DNA of 64,000 nt from Sphingobacterium cellulitidis (GCA_002245855.1 NOUX01000012.1:62001-126000); one strand, 5' to 3'; counted from the first letter of the stretch, positions 8,565 to 18,502 are shown. A program made the numbers and translations. The notes: a model not told the origin generated them from the sequence alone.

Positions 8565-11438
8565 TTACATTTCTGCGTAAGCTTCCATTGGAGGGCAAGA
8601 ACAGATTAATGTTCTATCACCTTGAGAATCATTAACACGACCAACTGAAGGCCAGAATTTATTAACTCTTAAGTATTCAATTGGATAAGCAGCTGTTTGA
8701 CGTGAATAAGGTCTATCCCACTCATCACCTGTAACAACTCTTGCTGTATGTGGCGCATTTTTTAAGACATTGTCTTTTTGGTCAGCTTCAGCATTTTCAA
8801 CTGCAGCGATTTCAGCACGGATGCTGATTAATGCGTCACAGAATCTGTCTAATTCTGCTTTTGATTCTGACTCAGTTGGTTCAACCATTAAGGTTCCAGC
8901 AACAGGGAAAGAAACCGTTGGAGCATGGAAACCATAATCCATTAAACGTTTTGCGATATCTGCAACTTCAATTCCTACATTCTTAAATCCACGACAATCC
9001 AAGATCATTTCGTGAGCACAACGACCATTAGCACCGGCATATAACACAGGGTAATGTTGCTCTAAACGCGCTTTGATATAATTAGCATTTAAGATTGCTT
9101 TTTTAGTAGCATTTGTAAGTCCATCAGGTCCCATCATCGCAATATAAGCATGCGAGATCACCAATATAGAGGCTGAGCCAAATGGAGCGGCAGAAACGGC
9201 AGAAATTCCTTCTTCACCAGAGATTTCTACGATTTCATGGTTAGGTAAGAATGGAACCAAGTGTTTTGCAACACCGATAGGACCCATACCAGGACCTCCA
9301 CCACCGTGAGGAATACAGAAGGTTTTGTGTAAGTTCAAGTGACAAACATCAGCTCCAATATAACCTGGGCTAGTCAACCCTACCTGAGCATTCATATTCG
9401 CACCATCCATATACACTTGACCACCATTTTCATGGATAATATTACAGATCTCGATAATTGGTTCTTCAAATACCCCGTGAGTAGAAGGATAAGTAACCAT
9501 TAAAGAGTTTAAGTTAGCTGCGTGTTCAGTAGCTTTAGCTTTCAGGTCTTCAACATCGATATTTCCACGTTCATCACATTTCACGACAACCACTTTTAAT
9601 CCAGCCATTGATGCCGAAGCAGGGTTAGTACCATGTGCAGATGCAGGAATCAAGCAGATATTTCTATCGAAATCACCACGGCTATGGTGGTAAGCACGAA
9701 TAACCATTAGACCAGCATATTCACCTTGTGCACCAGAGTTAGGTTGGAAGGACATCTTTGCAAATCCAGTGATTTCACATAACCAATCATTCAATTCATT
9801 GATCAATTGCATATAACCTGAGGTTTGATCAGCAGGAGCAAATGGATGTAAACCACCAAATCTAGCCCAAGTAACAGGCACCATTTCCGTCGTTGCATTC
9901 AATTTCATTGTACATGATCCCAAAGGAATCATAGAATGACACAATGAAAGATCTTTTGCTTCTAAAGACTTGATATATCTCAACATTTCACTCTCAGAGT
10001 GGTAGCTGTTAAATACAGGGTGTGTTAAAAATTCTGAAGCTCTTTCTAAATGCTCAGGAATGGAAGTTCCTAATTCATTTACCAAGGCATCCATATCCAC
10101 ATCACTAATTGTTTTGCCTTTCACTTTAGCAAATACTTTAACGATCGTTTGGATATCTTCGAAAGTAGTTGTCTCATCGATGGAGATACCTACAGTTCCG
10201 TCTTCGTAGTAGAAGTTTAATTCATGATTTAAAGCTTCGCTTTTCAAACCACCTACTTCATTTCCTAAATCGAAACGTAGCGTATCAAAATACGATGCAT
10301 TTACTTGCTTGTAACCTAGAGATTGGATTGCTTTATCCGCTAATTTTGTTAAATCATTGATGCGTTGGGCGATGTTTTTAATTCCCTTAGGTCCATGGTA
10401 TACAGCATAAAAAGATGCCATAATAGCTAATAAAGCCTGGGCAGTACAAATGTTTGAGGAAGCTTTATCTCTACGGATATGTTGTTCACGCGTTTGTAGA
10501 GCCATACGCAATGCATATTCACCGTTAGAATCAGAAGTAACCCCAATAATTCTTCCCGGGATATTACGTTTGTAAGCTTCTTTCGTAGCGAAGAATGCTG
10601 CATGCGGGCCACCAAATCCCATTGGTACACCAAAGCGTTGCGAGTTACCTACGACAACATCAGCGCCCCATTCTCCCGGAGGAGTTAATAGAGCTAAAGA
10701 CATCAAGTCTGTAGCTACACAAACGGTAATTTCTTTATCATGAGCATACGCTGCAAATTCTTTATAATCATTTACAGTACCATCAGCTGCAGGATATTGA
10801 ACGAAAGCAGCAAAAACATCGTCCGTTAAATTTTCAACAGTCAGGTCTGCTACACGGATTTCAACACCAAAAGGCACAGCTCTAGTTTGTAATACATCTA
10901 GTGTTTGAGGATATACATTTGGAGTAACCAAAAACACATTTGCGTCTTTGTTTTTTCGCGTACTGTACAACATAAACATTCCTTCAGCTGCTGCAGTAGC
11001 CTCATCCAATAGGGAAGCATTTGCAATTTCAAGGCCTGTTAAATCTGAAACCATTGTTTGGAAATTCAACAATGCTTGCAAACGACCTTGAGCAATTTCA
11101 GCTTGGTAAGGAGTATATTGAGTATACCATCCTGGATTTTCAAATACATTACGTTGGATAACACCTGGAAGGATAACATCATTATATCCTTGACCGATAT
11201 ATGATTTGAAAACCTTGTTTTTTTCTGCGATTTGAGCAATTTTCTCCAAATATGCAACTTCACTTAGAGCTGCAGGAAGTTTTAAACCTTCTTTTTTACG
11301 AATTTGTGCCGGAACGGTTTGTTCGATTAATTCATCCAATGAACCAACTGAAAGTACGTTCAACATTTCCTCTACCTGCGCAGAACTTGGACCATTATGG
11401 CGATCCTCAAATTTTTCTTGGTAAAATACGTTACTCAT
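8565..11438 (-). CDS. gcvP: Glycine dehydrogenase (decarboxylating), P-protein of the glycine cleavage system
   Basis: A single 957-residue chain holds both halves of the P-protein, as in the homodimeric type. The pyridoxal-phosphate lysine lies in LNLHKTFCIPHGGGGPG, and the glycine-rich GAQGEYAGL and PNSGAQ segments are present. The enzyme decarboxylates glycine and passes the aminomethyl group to the lipoyl H-protein. gcvT lies about 12 kb away on the other strand and no gcvH is visible, so the system is dispersed. A -7 element (TATCTTTG) lies 90 bp upstream. I looked for a glycine riboswitch in the leader and saw none. Confidence 0.98.
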   Translation of the reverse strand: MSNVFYQEKFEDRHNGPSSAQVEEMLNVLSVGSLDELIEQTVPAQIRKKEGLKLPAALSEVAYLEKIAQIAEKNKVFKSYIGQGYNDVILPGVIQRNVFENPGWYTQYTPYQAEIAQGRLQALLNFQTMVSDLTGLEIANASLLDEATAAAEGMFMLYSTRKNKDANVFLVTPNVYPQTLDVLQTRAVPFGVEIRVADLTVENLTDDVFAAFVQYPAADGTVNDYKEFAAYAHDKEITVCVATDLMSLALLTPPGEWGADVVVGNSQRFGVPMGFGGPHAAFFATKEAYKRNIPGRIIGVTSDSNGEYALRMALQTREQHIRRDKASSNICTAQALLAIMASFYAVYHGPKGIKNIAQRINDLTKLADKAIQSLGYKQVNASYFDTLRFDLGNEVGGLKSEALNHELNFYYEDGTVGISIDETTTFEDIQTIVKVFAKVKGKTISDVDMDALVNELGTSIPEHLERASEFLTHPVFNSYHSESEMLRYIKSLEAKDLSLCHSMIPLGSCTMKLNATTEMVPVTWARFGGLHPFAPADQTSGYMQLINELNDWLCEITGFAKMSFQPNSGAQGEYAGLMVIRAYHHSRGDFDRNICLIPASAHGTNPASASMAGLKVVVVKCDERGNIDVEDLKAKATEHAANLNSLMVTYPSTHGVFEEPIIEICNIIHENGGQVYMDGANMNAQVGLTSPGYIGADVCHLNLHKTFCIPHGGGGPGMGPIGVAKHLVPFLPNHEIVEISGEEGISAVSAAPFGSASILVISHAYIAMMGPDGLTNATKKAILNANYIKARLEQHYPVLYAGANGRCAHEMILDCRGFKNVGIEVADIAKRLMDYGFHAPTVSFPVAGTLMVEPTESESKAELDRFCDALISIRAEIAAVENAEADQKDNVLKNAPHTARVVTGDEWDRPYSRQTAAYPIEYLRVNKFWPSVGRVNDSQGDRTLICSCPPMEAYAEM

Positions 11439-11916
11439 TTTAAGAATTGATTGTAACTTTTGAGACTGATTAACTATCTGTTATCCAAAATATTTCAATA
11501 GATTTTCTATTAGAAATTTTAGATGTGCAAAGATACGCTTTTTATAGGTAATTTTTAAAGCCAGCACCTGTGGGAAAACTTTTATTATCACATCAATCGA
11601 TTGCATATTTTTTTGAATATCGATTAACAATACTAGAATAAATTTAGAATTGTAATAGCTTTTCAGCCCATTCATTTTAAATGAAACAATTTAAGGTTGA
11701 AGAAGCTTCTGAAAAGAATATGGTCAATATGACTTAACTATTAAAAAAACTTCAAATAAACATTGAAATCATTCCATTTTCTGCATTGAACCCCCTCTTT
11801 TTAATGTTTTTATCCCACAATTACCGTCTTAAATATTAAATATTTACAATAATTTTTTCACTTATATTTAAAATCAGAATCTTTGCTAATTTAGGCTGAA
11901 TCAATTAATAAATTAT
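11439..11916. other. 478-bp divergent intergenic region, gcvP / arginine-hydrolase operon
   Basis: This AT-rich gap contains the gcvP promoter element and presumably the promoter of the rightward pair. The best match for the latter is AATCTTTG at 11879-11886, one mismatch from TAnnTTTG. No gene, RNA or repeat was recognised. Confidence 0.6.
11528..11535 (-). promoter_or_regulatory. Promoter -7 element of gcvP
   Basis: The minus strand reads TATCTTTG followed by CACAT, an exact TAnnTTTG match 90 bp before the gcvP start codon. Confidence 0.5.
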
Positions 11917-12831
11917 ATGCTTAAATTAAACGTGAGGAATGAAACCAATCGTTTGTCTGCTGTCATTCTTGGCATTGCAAATAACAATGGTCCAACTCCA
12001 ACGGCCCAAGATGCTTATGACCCCAAATCTTTAGAACATATTCTTGCTGGAACCTATCCAACGGAAAGGGATATGTTGCATGAATTAGAGTCCTTTAAAC
12101 AGGTTTTGTTGAAATATGGAGTTGAAATATATCGCCCAGAAACAATCAGTGATCTAAATCAAATATTTACTCGTGACATTGGCTTTGTCATTGACGATTA
12201 TTTTGTAAAATCCAATATCCTCCCCGATCGTGCACAAGAATGGGAAGCCATATTGTATATTATCGATCAAATTGATCTGGATAAGCTAATTACTGCACCA
12301 GAACACATCCATATTGAAGGTGGCGATGTAATATTATGGAAGGACTATATCTTTATTGGAACTTACACCGCAGACGATTATTCTCAAATCAATACTGCTA
12401 GGACTAATATTCAAGGAGTAGAATTTATAAAAGAGAAATTTCCGGAAAAGACGGTGATGGGCTTTGACCTAATTAAATCCATGAGCGACCCCAAATCCAA
12501 TGCTTTACATCTGGATTGTTGTTTTCAGCCTATTGCGGAGAATAAGGCAATTATATATCCAGGTGGCTTTAGAAACCCTGAGGATTTTCAATTTTTACTT
12601 GAGCTATTTGGCGAAGAAAATGTCTTTCAGATTACAGCTGATGAAATGTATCAAATGTTCTCTAATGTTTTTTCAATTTCACCGAATGTTATAGTGAGTG
12701 AAGAGCGGTTTACCAGACTAAATAATTGGCTGCGATCTCAAAATATTATAGTTGAAGAAATCCCTTATCACGAAATAGGAAAACAAGAAGGCTTATTACG
12801 CTGTTCTACATTACCATTAATAAGAAAATAA
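11917..12831 (+). CDS. Arginine-deiminase/DDAH-type guanidino-modifying hydrolase
   Basis: The 304-residue protein has the motifs of the pentein superfamily: FTRDIGFVI, HIEGGDVILW, NALHLDCCFQ with the likely catalytic His, and a C-terminal LLRCST with the nucleophilic Cys. Members remove or transfer the guanidino group of arginine or related compounds (arginine deiminase, dimethylarginine hydrolase, amidinotransferase). Substrate choice cannot be settled from sequence. The CtlX-like gene follows after 1 bp, so the two are translationally linked and probably act in the same arginine/citrulline pathway. Confidence 0.8.
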   Translation: MLKLNVRNETNRLSAVILGIANNNGPTPTAQDAYDPKSLEHILAGTYPTERDMLHELESFKQVLLKYGVEIYRPETISDLNQIFTRDIGFVIDDYFVKSNILPDRAQEWEAILYIIDQIDLDKLITAPEHIHIEGGDVILWKDYIFIGTYTADDYSQINTARTNIQGVEFIKEKFPEKTVMGFDLIKSMSDPKSNALHLDCCFQPIAENKAIIYPGGFRNPEDFQFLLELFGEENVFQITADEMYQMFSNVFSISPNVIVSEERFTRLNNWLRSQNIIVEEIPYHEIGKQEGLLRCSTLPLIRK

Positions 12832-12832
12832 A

Positions 12833-13744
12833 ATGCAAACTACCAATACAATCCTGATGGTCAGGCCTTTCTATTTCCGTAGAAATGAGGAAACTGCTGT
12901 AAACAATTTTTTTCAAGCCGAAAATGAAAAAACAGACCGACTATCGGATCTGGCCATTACTGAATTTGACAACTTTGTAAAATCACTTAAAAATGCTGGA
13001 ATCAAAGTCTTGGTTGTTCAAGATTCAGGCAAATTAGATACTCCAGATAGCATTTTCCCAAATAATGTCATTTCATTTCATGTAAATAAATGTATTCTGT
13101 ATCCCATGTTTGCTGAGAACAGAAGGAATGAACGAAAACTAAATTATATAGGGAAGTTGGATCAACTTGGAAGGCATTATGAGACCATTCAAGACTATAC
13201 ACCTAACGAAGAACAAAAGAAATTCTTAGAAGGTACAGGCTCAATGATCTTGGATCGGGTTAATAAAATCGCTTATTGCTCCTTGTCAGAAAGGGCAAAT
13301 GAGGAGTTGTTTCATATTTTCTGTAAAGACCAAGGCTATAAACCAGTGGTTTTCCATTCAACCCAAATAGTGGGGGATCTGCTATTACCAATTTATCATA
13401 CAAACGTTATGATGTCTGTGGGTACTAACTTCTGTGTTATTTGTTTAGAGACAATTAGAACTATTGAAGAAAGGGAACTTGTGGTTTCTCAATTGAAAGC
13501 CACAGGAAAGGAGATCATCGAGATTACAGAAGATCAGATGAATCATTTTGCTGGAAATATTTTGGAAGTAAAGAATATTGATGGGGAACCAATCATCTGC
13601 ATGAGTTCTCAGGCATTTGAAGCTTTTGAGGATGAGGAGATAGAGTTACTGGAACAACATGGATCAATCGTCCATGCGCCACTGTTCAGTATAGAAAAAT
13701 ATGGTGGAGGTAGTGCCAGATGTATGATGGCTGAGGTTTTCTAG
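12833..13744 (+). CDS. ctlX: CtlX-type citrulline-utilisation hydrolase (pentein superfamily)
   Basis: The 303 residues begin with the family pattern TNTILMVRPFYFRRNEETA and include the SIFPNNVISF motif, an internal His in MNHFAGNILE, and the catalytic Cys in GGSARCMMAEVF at the extreme C-terminus. The family is linked to citrulline and arginine use in many bacteria. It forms a two-gene operon with the preceding pentein hydrolase. A hairpin overlaps its final codons. The enzyme class is secure; the exact reaction is inferred. Confidence 0.82.
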   Translation: MQTTNTILMVRPFYFRRNEETAVNNFFQAENEKTDRLSDLAITEFDNFVKSLKNAGIKVLVVQDSGKLDTPDSIFPNNVISFHVNKCILYPMFAENRRNERKLNYIGKLDQLGRHYETIQDYTPNEEQKKFLEGTGSMILDRVNKIAYCSLSERANEELFHIFCKDQGYKPVVFHSTQIVGDLLLPIYHTNVMMSVGTNFCVICLETIRTIEERELVVSQLKATGKEIIEITEDQMNHFAGNILEVKNIDGEPIICMSSQAFEAFEDEEIELLEQHGSIVHAPLFSIEKYGGGSARCMMAEVF

Positions 13745-13758
13745 TAAGAAAACCTCAG
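13731..13758 (+). terminator. Hairpin at the end of ctlX
   Basis: A 12-bp perfect stem (CTGAGGTTTTCT / AGAAAACCTCAG) with a 4-base loop AGTA includes the last ctlX codons and its stop. The downstream U-run is short, so it may be a transcript-end stabiliser more than a strong intrinsic terminator. Confidence 0.5.
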
Positions 13759-13760
13759 TC

Positions 13761-14363
13761 TTAAAAACTATCTTTTGCGATTTCTCTACGAACTCGGCTG
13801 AGGCTTTCTGGTGTAATTCCCAAATAGGAAGCAATCATCCATTGCGGCACCCGAAGCAACAAATTAGGGTATAATTCCATAAATTCTAAGTAACGCTCTT
13901 TTGCCGTCATGGCTAGCAAGGAGTTTATTCTTCTTTGAAGATAATAGATACTTCTCTGCAAGGAACGCTCTGTGAACATCGCAAAATCAATACGCAATTT
14001 GGCGGCTTCAGTAAAGAATTTAGGATGCAAAAACACCACTTTGCTAGGTTCAATAGCTTTGATGTAATACAATGAAGGTTCATCAAAATAGACGCTTGAG
14101 CGATCTCCCATTAACCAGTTTTCAGGAGCAAATTGAAGAATATGTTCAACTCCTTTTTCATCCAGGGACAAGAACTGCAATAATCCTTCTTCAACAAACA
14201 AAAAATGCTTACAAACCTCCCCTGCCCTTAGAATATATTGGTTATGAGATAATTCTCGGAATTCAAAAAAAGGGAGTAACTGCTCAAAATCACTCTCGGT
14301 TAAAAAAGCCTTTTCCGTATAGTATTTATAGAAATTGCTTTTCAATAACACTTCCATTTTCAT
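13761..14363 (-). CDS. Crp/Fnr-family transcriptional regulator
   Basis: 200 residues: an N-terminal cyclic-nucleotide-type beta-roll (LRAGEVCKHFLFVEEGLLQF, roughly residues 20-120) and a C-terminal winged helix with the recognition helix in IASYLGITPESLSRVRREI. The Cys residues are not arranged as an Fe-S cluster motif, so an Fnr-like oxygen sensor is unlikely. The gene follows bshC by 1 bp and converges on ctlX. Targets are unknown; the short C-terminal HTH is typical of Bacteroidota Crp-like proteins that do not bind cAMP. Confidence 0.88.
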   Translation of the reverse strand: MKMEVLLKSNFYKYYTEKAFLTESDFEQLLPFFEFRELSHNQYILRAGEVCKHFLFVEEGLLQFLSLDEKGVEHILQFAPENWLMGDRSSVYFDEPSLYYIKAIEPSKVVFLHPKFFTEAAKLRIDFAMFTERSLQRSIYYLQRRINSLLAMTAKERYLEFMELYPNLLLRVPQWMIASYLGITPESLSRVRREIAKDSF

Positions 14364-14364
14364 A

Positions 14365-15954
14365 TTAATATAGTATAGTGAATTTGAAATCTAAGGGATT
14401 GAAATTCTTGACTAAATCAGGAATTAAATCATCTCCGTGCTTTAAATATAATTCAGCAAAATTCTCAGTCCGCTCTTGTAATCCACCCCCAGGAAACAGC
14501 TTTTCCTTAATTCTATCTATCTGAATTAAAGCATCTTGATGATTCCTTTTTTCTGCTTTTAATAATTTCTTTTCCAAGTTATTGATGGCTTTTTTAAGCC
14601 TTGCCTTTACCGCATCTGTACTTGGCCCTAAGCTAGGGTCAATCTTATGAGTCCTTAATTTTATCTTTCCAAAGATAGCATTGAATTCCATCCATTCATC
14701 CTGGAGGTTCAACCTATGCTTGGTAATACGCTTTACGTAATCCTTTTTAAGAGTTTCTGATGGCTTGAATATGCTTTTAAAGGTAAAGTCTAACCTAAAG
14801 ATCTTACCCGCTAATTGGTCATCCGTAATCAATGCGGAATTCCTTGGAATCAAGATAGGGAACTCTACTTTGTATTGATCAAAATTCGCCTTTAATTGCA
14901 ACCAATAAACGATTTCTGCACCTCCTCCAATATAAGCTAGATTAGGTAAAATCAACTCTTGATACATTGGTCGCATCACGACATTAGGACTGAATCTTTC
15001 TGGATGATCATGAATCTCCTTTTTTAATTCATCCTCACTGAAATAAAGATTCTGATGCAAAACCTCATATTTCCCGTCTGGTGAACGAACAATCCTTTCA
15101 CGAAAATCATCTGTCAAATAGAAAAAATTGATTTCACGAGCATGAACTTGGGTCGCAAAACCCCGTTCTAATAACTGCTCCGAACACTTTTCAATCGCTT
15201 TGAAACTCTTTTCTTTCAAAATATCTTCCTCCATAATCGGAGCAAATAATTTTTTAAGACCTTTTCTATCAGCATCAATTATTACGAGGCCGTATTGCTT
15301 GAACAAGGAGTTCACAAAAACTCTCGTGGCATCAGCAAGACTCAATTCCTGTAAATAGGCATCACTTACAAGATCTGTAAGTACGGTGGCATTTTCAGAA
15401 AGACCGAAAGTATTACAGTACTGTTTTACAGTATCGACAATACTTGCGGTGTCCATTCTACCTGTTGCTGAATGAGATTCCACATCCCAAGAGATCTTTT
15501 TACCAAACGCCTTCGTGTGATTGATTTCTTCAAAGTCATGATCTTCGGTTGCCATCCAGTAAACAGGAACGAACTCATGTTCTGGAAAAGCCTTTTTAAG
15601 ATCTTCAGCCAGCTTAATTGCGGTAACTATCTTGAAGATAAAATATAATGGGCCTGTAAATATATTTAATTGATGACCGGTTGTGACCGTGAAAGTGTTT
15701 TTATCCTTAAGTCGGATAATATTTTGAGCAACCTCTGGAGAAGTGGCTAATAATTCAGCATATTGATCACTCAAAATTTGAGTCAAAATTTCTCTATGAG
15801 CGAAATTTTTCTTTTGGCTAATTTGATCCTTAAAACCATTTAAATCGGGCTTATTTCCATAAAATGCAGCCAGCTGCGGATTATGGCTTAAATAGGCTAT
15901 TAAGGTTTTGGAAAAACTATTAGTGTCGCTGTAATCAATATATGTGGCTTTCAT
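14365..15954 (-). CDS. bshC: Bacillithiol biosynthesis cysteine-adding enzyme
   Basis: The 529-residue product matches BshC along its length, including TVTTGHQLNIFTGPLYFIFK, the PVYWMATEDHDFEEIN block and the C-terminal coiled-coil of Lys/Glu-rich helices. BshC adds cysteine to glucosaminyl-malate, the last step of bacillithiol synthesis, so the organism probably uses bacillithiol as its low-molecular-weight thiol. bshA and bshB are not in the window. A promoter element sits 20 bp upstream and the Crp-like gene follows directly. Confidence 0.95.
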   Translation of the reverse strand: MKATYIDYSDTNSFSKTLIAYLSHNPQLAAFYGNKPDLNGFKDQISQKKNFAHREILTQILSDQYAELLATSPEVAQNIIRLKDKNTFTVTTGHQLNIFTGPLYFIFKIVTAIKLAEDLKKAFPEHEFVPVYWMATEDHDFEEINHTKAFGKKISWDVESHSATGRMDTASIVDTVKQYCNTFGLSENATVLTDLVSDAYLQELSLADATRVFVNSLFKQYGLVIIDADRKGLKKLFAPIMEEDILKEKSFKAIEKCSEQLLERGFATQVHAREINFFYLTDDFRERIVRSPDGKYEVLHQNLYFSEDELKKEIHDHPERFSPNVVMRPMYQELILPNLAYIGGGAEIVYWLQLKANFDQYKVEFPILIPRNSALITDDQLAGKIFRLDFTFKSIFKPSETLKKDYVKRITKHRLNLQDEWMEFNAIFGKIKLRTHKIDPSLGPSTDAVKARLKKAINNLEKKLLKAEKRNHQDALIQIDRIKEKLFPGGGLQERTENFAELYLKHGDDLIPDLVKNFNPLDFKFTILY

Positions 15955-15974
15955 CTACCTCTTTTAAACTTTTA

Positions 15975-15982
15975 CAAATGTA
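15975..15982 (-). promoter_or_regulatory. Promoter -7 element of bshC
   Basis: The minus strand reads TACATTTG, an exact TAnnTTTG match, 20 bp before the bshC ATG. The expected 5' leader would be about 15 bases. Confidence 0.5.
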
Positions 15983-16048
15983 TAGGCATTCAGTATACAA
16001 AATACAAAAATTTAAAAAAAGCACGACTACTTGCCACAAAAGTTATAG

Positions 16049-17383
16049 TTATTTGACAATATTGCCATATAAATCAAAATCTTCAGCCCGGTCTACTTGT
16101 ACTTGTACAAAGTCCCCTATTCTAGCATAATTTGATTTTGCCTCTAATACGACCTCGTTATCAACCTCTGGAGAATCAAACTCAGTTCTTCCAATAAAAT
16201 AATCACCATCTACTCTGTCGATCAATACTTTATAAGTATTTCCAACTTTTTCCTGGTTTATTTCATATGAAATTCCTTGTTGAACTTCCATAATTTGGTC
16301 AACTCGATCTTGCTTAACTTCTTCCGGAACATCGTCTTCCAAGTTATGAGCATGAGTTTTTTCCTCATGTGAATATGTAAAACAGCCCAAGCGATCAAAT
16401 CTTGTCTCTTCTACCCATTCCAACATCTCTTGAAAATCTTGTTCTGTTTCACCAGGGTACCCACAGATTAAAGTTGTTCTCAAGGCGATATCAGGAACTT
16501 TATCACGGATTTGATTTACCAGATCGATTTGCTTTTGCTTGCTAGTTCCGCGACGCATAGAAGTCAGCATGCGATCAGAAATATGTTGCAACGGCATATC
16601 TAAATAGTTGCAAATATTAGATCTTTCGTTCATTGCATCCAGGATATCCATTGGGAAACCCGAAGGATAAGCATATTGCAAACGAATCCAATCAATGCCC
16701 TCAACGTCTGATAGATGACGTAATAAATCAGATAAATTACGTTTTCCGTAAATATCAAGACCATAATAAGTAAGATCTTGTGCAATCAAAATAAGCTCTT
16801 TAGTGCCATTTGATGCCAAAAACTTCGCTTCCTTAACTAAATCATCAATAGATTTAGAAACATGCTTTCCGCGCATTAAAGGTATTGCACAAAAAGAACA
16901 TGGACGGTTACATCCTTCTGCAATTTTAAAATAAGAAAAATGGGAAGGGGTAGTTAATAGTCTTTCGCCAAGTAATTCATGACGATAATCTGCCCCTATG
17001 CTGGATAGTAATTCTGGAAGATCATTGGTGCCAAAAAAAGCATCAACACTAGGAATCTCTGATTCTAGTTCAGGCTTATATCGTTCCGACAAACAGCCTG
17101 TGACAATAACTTTATTAACCTTGCCTTGATCTTTTAATTCTGAGAATTGAAGAATGGTATCAATAGACTCTTGTTTCGCATTATCAATAAACCCACAGGT
17201 ATTAATAACAACGATATCGTTAGCTTGGATATTGGAAGCTTCGTGGACCACTTCCATCTGATTGCCTTTTAATTGGCCCATCAGAACCTCACTATCGTGA
17301 ATATTTTTTGAACAACCTAGAGTCACCACGTTTACACGAGGTTTCACAAAGCTTGTTACTTTTTTTGCTTGTTTTGTTTTCAT
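16049..17383 (-). CDS. rimO: Ribosomal protein S12 (Asp) methylthiotransferase
   Basis: A 444-residue radical-SAM methylthiotransferase. It has an N-terminal UPF0004 domain (VTLGCSKNIHDSEVLMG), the radical-SAM cluster motif CNRPCSFC and a C-terminal TRAM domain (YKVLIDRVDGDYFIGRTEFD). The LGCSKN signature separates RimO from the tRNA enzyme MiaB. It adds a methylthio group to an aspartate of ribosomal protein S12. It follows ftsY by 13 bp, the usual order in Bacteroidota. Confidence 0.96.
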   Translation of the reverse strand: MKTKQAKKVTSFVKPRVNVVTLGCSKNIHDSEVLMGQLKGNQMEVVHEASNIQANDIVVINTCGFIDNAKQESIDTILQFSELKDQGKVNKVIVTGCLSERYKPELESEIPSVDAFFGTNDLPELLSSIGADYRHELLGERLLTTPSHFSYFKIAEGCNRPCSFCAIPLMRGKHVSKSIDDLVKEAKFLASNGTKELILIAQDLTYYGLDIYGKRNLSDLLRHLSDVEGIDWIRLQYAYPSGFPMDILDAMNERSNICNYLDMPLQHISDRMLTSMRRGTSKQKQIDLVNQIRDKVPDIALRTTLICGYPGETEQDFQEMLEWVEETRFDRLGCFTYSHEEKTHAHNLEDDVPEEVKQDRVDQIMEVQQGISYEINQEKVGNTYKVLIDRVDGDYFIGRTEFDSPEVDNEVVLEAKSNYARIGDFVQVQVDRAEDFDLYGNIVK

Positions 17384-17396
17384 ATTATGATGTAGA

Positions 17397-18359
17397 CTAT
17401 TTAAACAGGGAGTCTACAAACTCTTTTTTGTTAAACAACTGTAAATCACCGATCTTCTCTCCTACTCCAATATATTTTACAGGAATTTTAAATTGATCCG
17501 AAATCCCAATGACTACTCCGCCTTTTGCTGTACCATCTAATTTGGTCAGTGCTAAAGCATTTACATCTGTCGCCTGGGTAAATTGGGTTGCTTGCTCGAT
17601 GGCGTTTTGTCCTGTGGAGGCATCCAAAACCAATAATATCTCATGTGGGGCATCAGGAATAACCTTTTGCATTACATTTTTAATCTTGGTTAATTCATTC
17701 ATCAAGCCCACCTTATTATGAAGCCTTCCAGCAGTATCAATAATGGCTACATCATCTCCATTGGAAACTGCAGACTTTACGGTATCGAAAGCTACAGATG
17801 CAGGATCTGAACCCATAGGCTGTGCAACAACACGAACTCCTACTCGTTCTCCCCATAACTGGATCTGATCAACCGCTGCTGCTCTAAATGTATCGGCAGC
17901 CCCCAAAACAACTTTATTGCCAGCTTCTTTTAATTGATGAGCTAGTTTTCCAATCGTTGTGGTTTTTCCAACGCCATTAACACCTACAACCATAATTACA
18001 TATGGTTTCTGATTTCCATACTCAAAGGATTCGAAATCGTTGCTGTTATTTTCAGCCAACAAACCTTGAATTTCATCCTTTAATAAGCGATTTAAATCAT
18101 CTGTAGTTACATATTTATCCTGCGCAGCACGTTTCTGAATACGGTCAACAATCTTCAAGGTCGTCGTGACACCAACATCAGAGGTTACCAAAACCTCTTC
18201 AAGATTATCCAAAACTTCGTCATCAATGGTAGACTTCCCTACTACTGCTTTGGTAATTTTGGAGAAAAAACCTTCTTTGGTTTTCTCTAAACCTTTGTCT
18301 AGTGCTTCTTGAGCCTCAGGCGTTTCTTGCTTCTTTTTAAAAAAATCAAATAATCCCAT
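17397..18359 (-). CDS. ftsY: Signal recognition particle receptor FtsY
   Basis: 320 residues form the N and G domains of the SRP receptor, with GVNGVGKTTTIGKLA (P-loop), DTAGR (G3) and TKLDG (G4). The acidic A-domain is very short, as usual in this phylum. FtsY docks ribosomes bearing SRP at the membrane for co-translational insertion. It has its own promoter (-7 element at 18396-18403) after the terminator of the ribosomal-protein operon and is probably cotranscribed with rimO. Confidence 0.97.
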   Translation of the reverse strand: MGLFDFFKKKQETPEAQEALDKGLEKTKEGFFSKITKAVVGKSTIDDEVLDNLEEVLVTSDVGVTTTLKIVDRIQKRAAQDKYVTTDDLNRLLKDEIQGLLAENNSNDFESFEYGNQKPYVIMVVGVNGVGKTTTIGKLAHQLKEAGNKVVLGAADTFRAAAVDQIQLWGERVGVRVVAQPMGSDPASVAFDTVKSAVSNGDDVAIIDTAGRLHNKVGLMNELTKIKNVMQKVIPDAPHEILLVLDASTGQNAIEQATQFTQATDVNALALTKLDGTAKGGVVIGISDQFKIPVKYIGVGEKIGDLQLFNKKEFVDSLFK

Positions 18360-18395
18360 GATGGATATGTTATAGATGATGGATCAGAACTGTAT

Positions 18396-18403
18396 CAAAG
18401 ATA
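18396..18403 (-). promoter_or_regulatory. Promoter -7 element of ftsY-rimO
   Basis: The minus strand reads TATCTTTG, an exact TAnnTTTG match, 37 bp before the ftsY ATG and just downstream of the preceding operon's terminator. Confidence 0.55.
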
Positions 18404-18420
18404 CTTAAATACAGAATACT

Positions 18421-18452
18421 AAAAAAGCCCTTTTGGTGCTCCCAAAACGGCT
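18421..18452 (-). terminator. Terminator of rpmB-rpmG-DUF4295
   Basis: On the minus strand, AGCC-TTTTGG pairs with CCAAAA-GGCT with a single internal mismatch, followed by six U residues (the A-run at 18421-18426). It separates the ribosomal-protein operon from ftsY. Confidence 0.65.
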
Positions 18453-18502
18453 AATTATAAGATTTTTAAAGAAAAACTTTAAAAAAAGGAATATCTAACT
18501 GC

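Noticed and set aside
11439..11916. Glycine riboswitch before gcvP or gcvT
   Set aside because: Neither leader shows the paired conserved glycine-aptamer cores, and the gcvT leader is too short.
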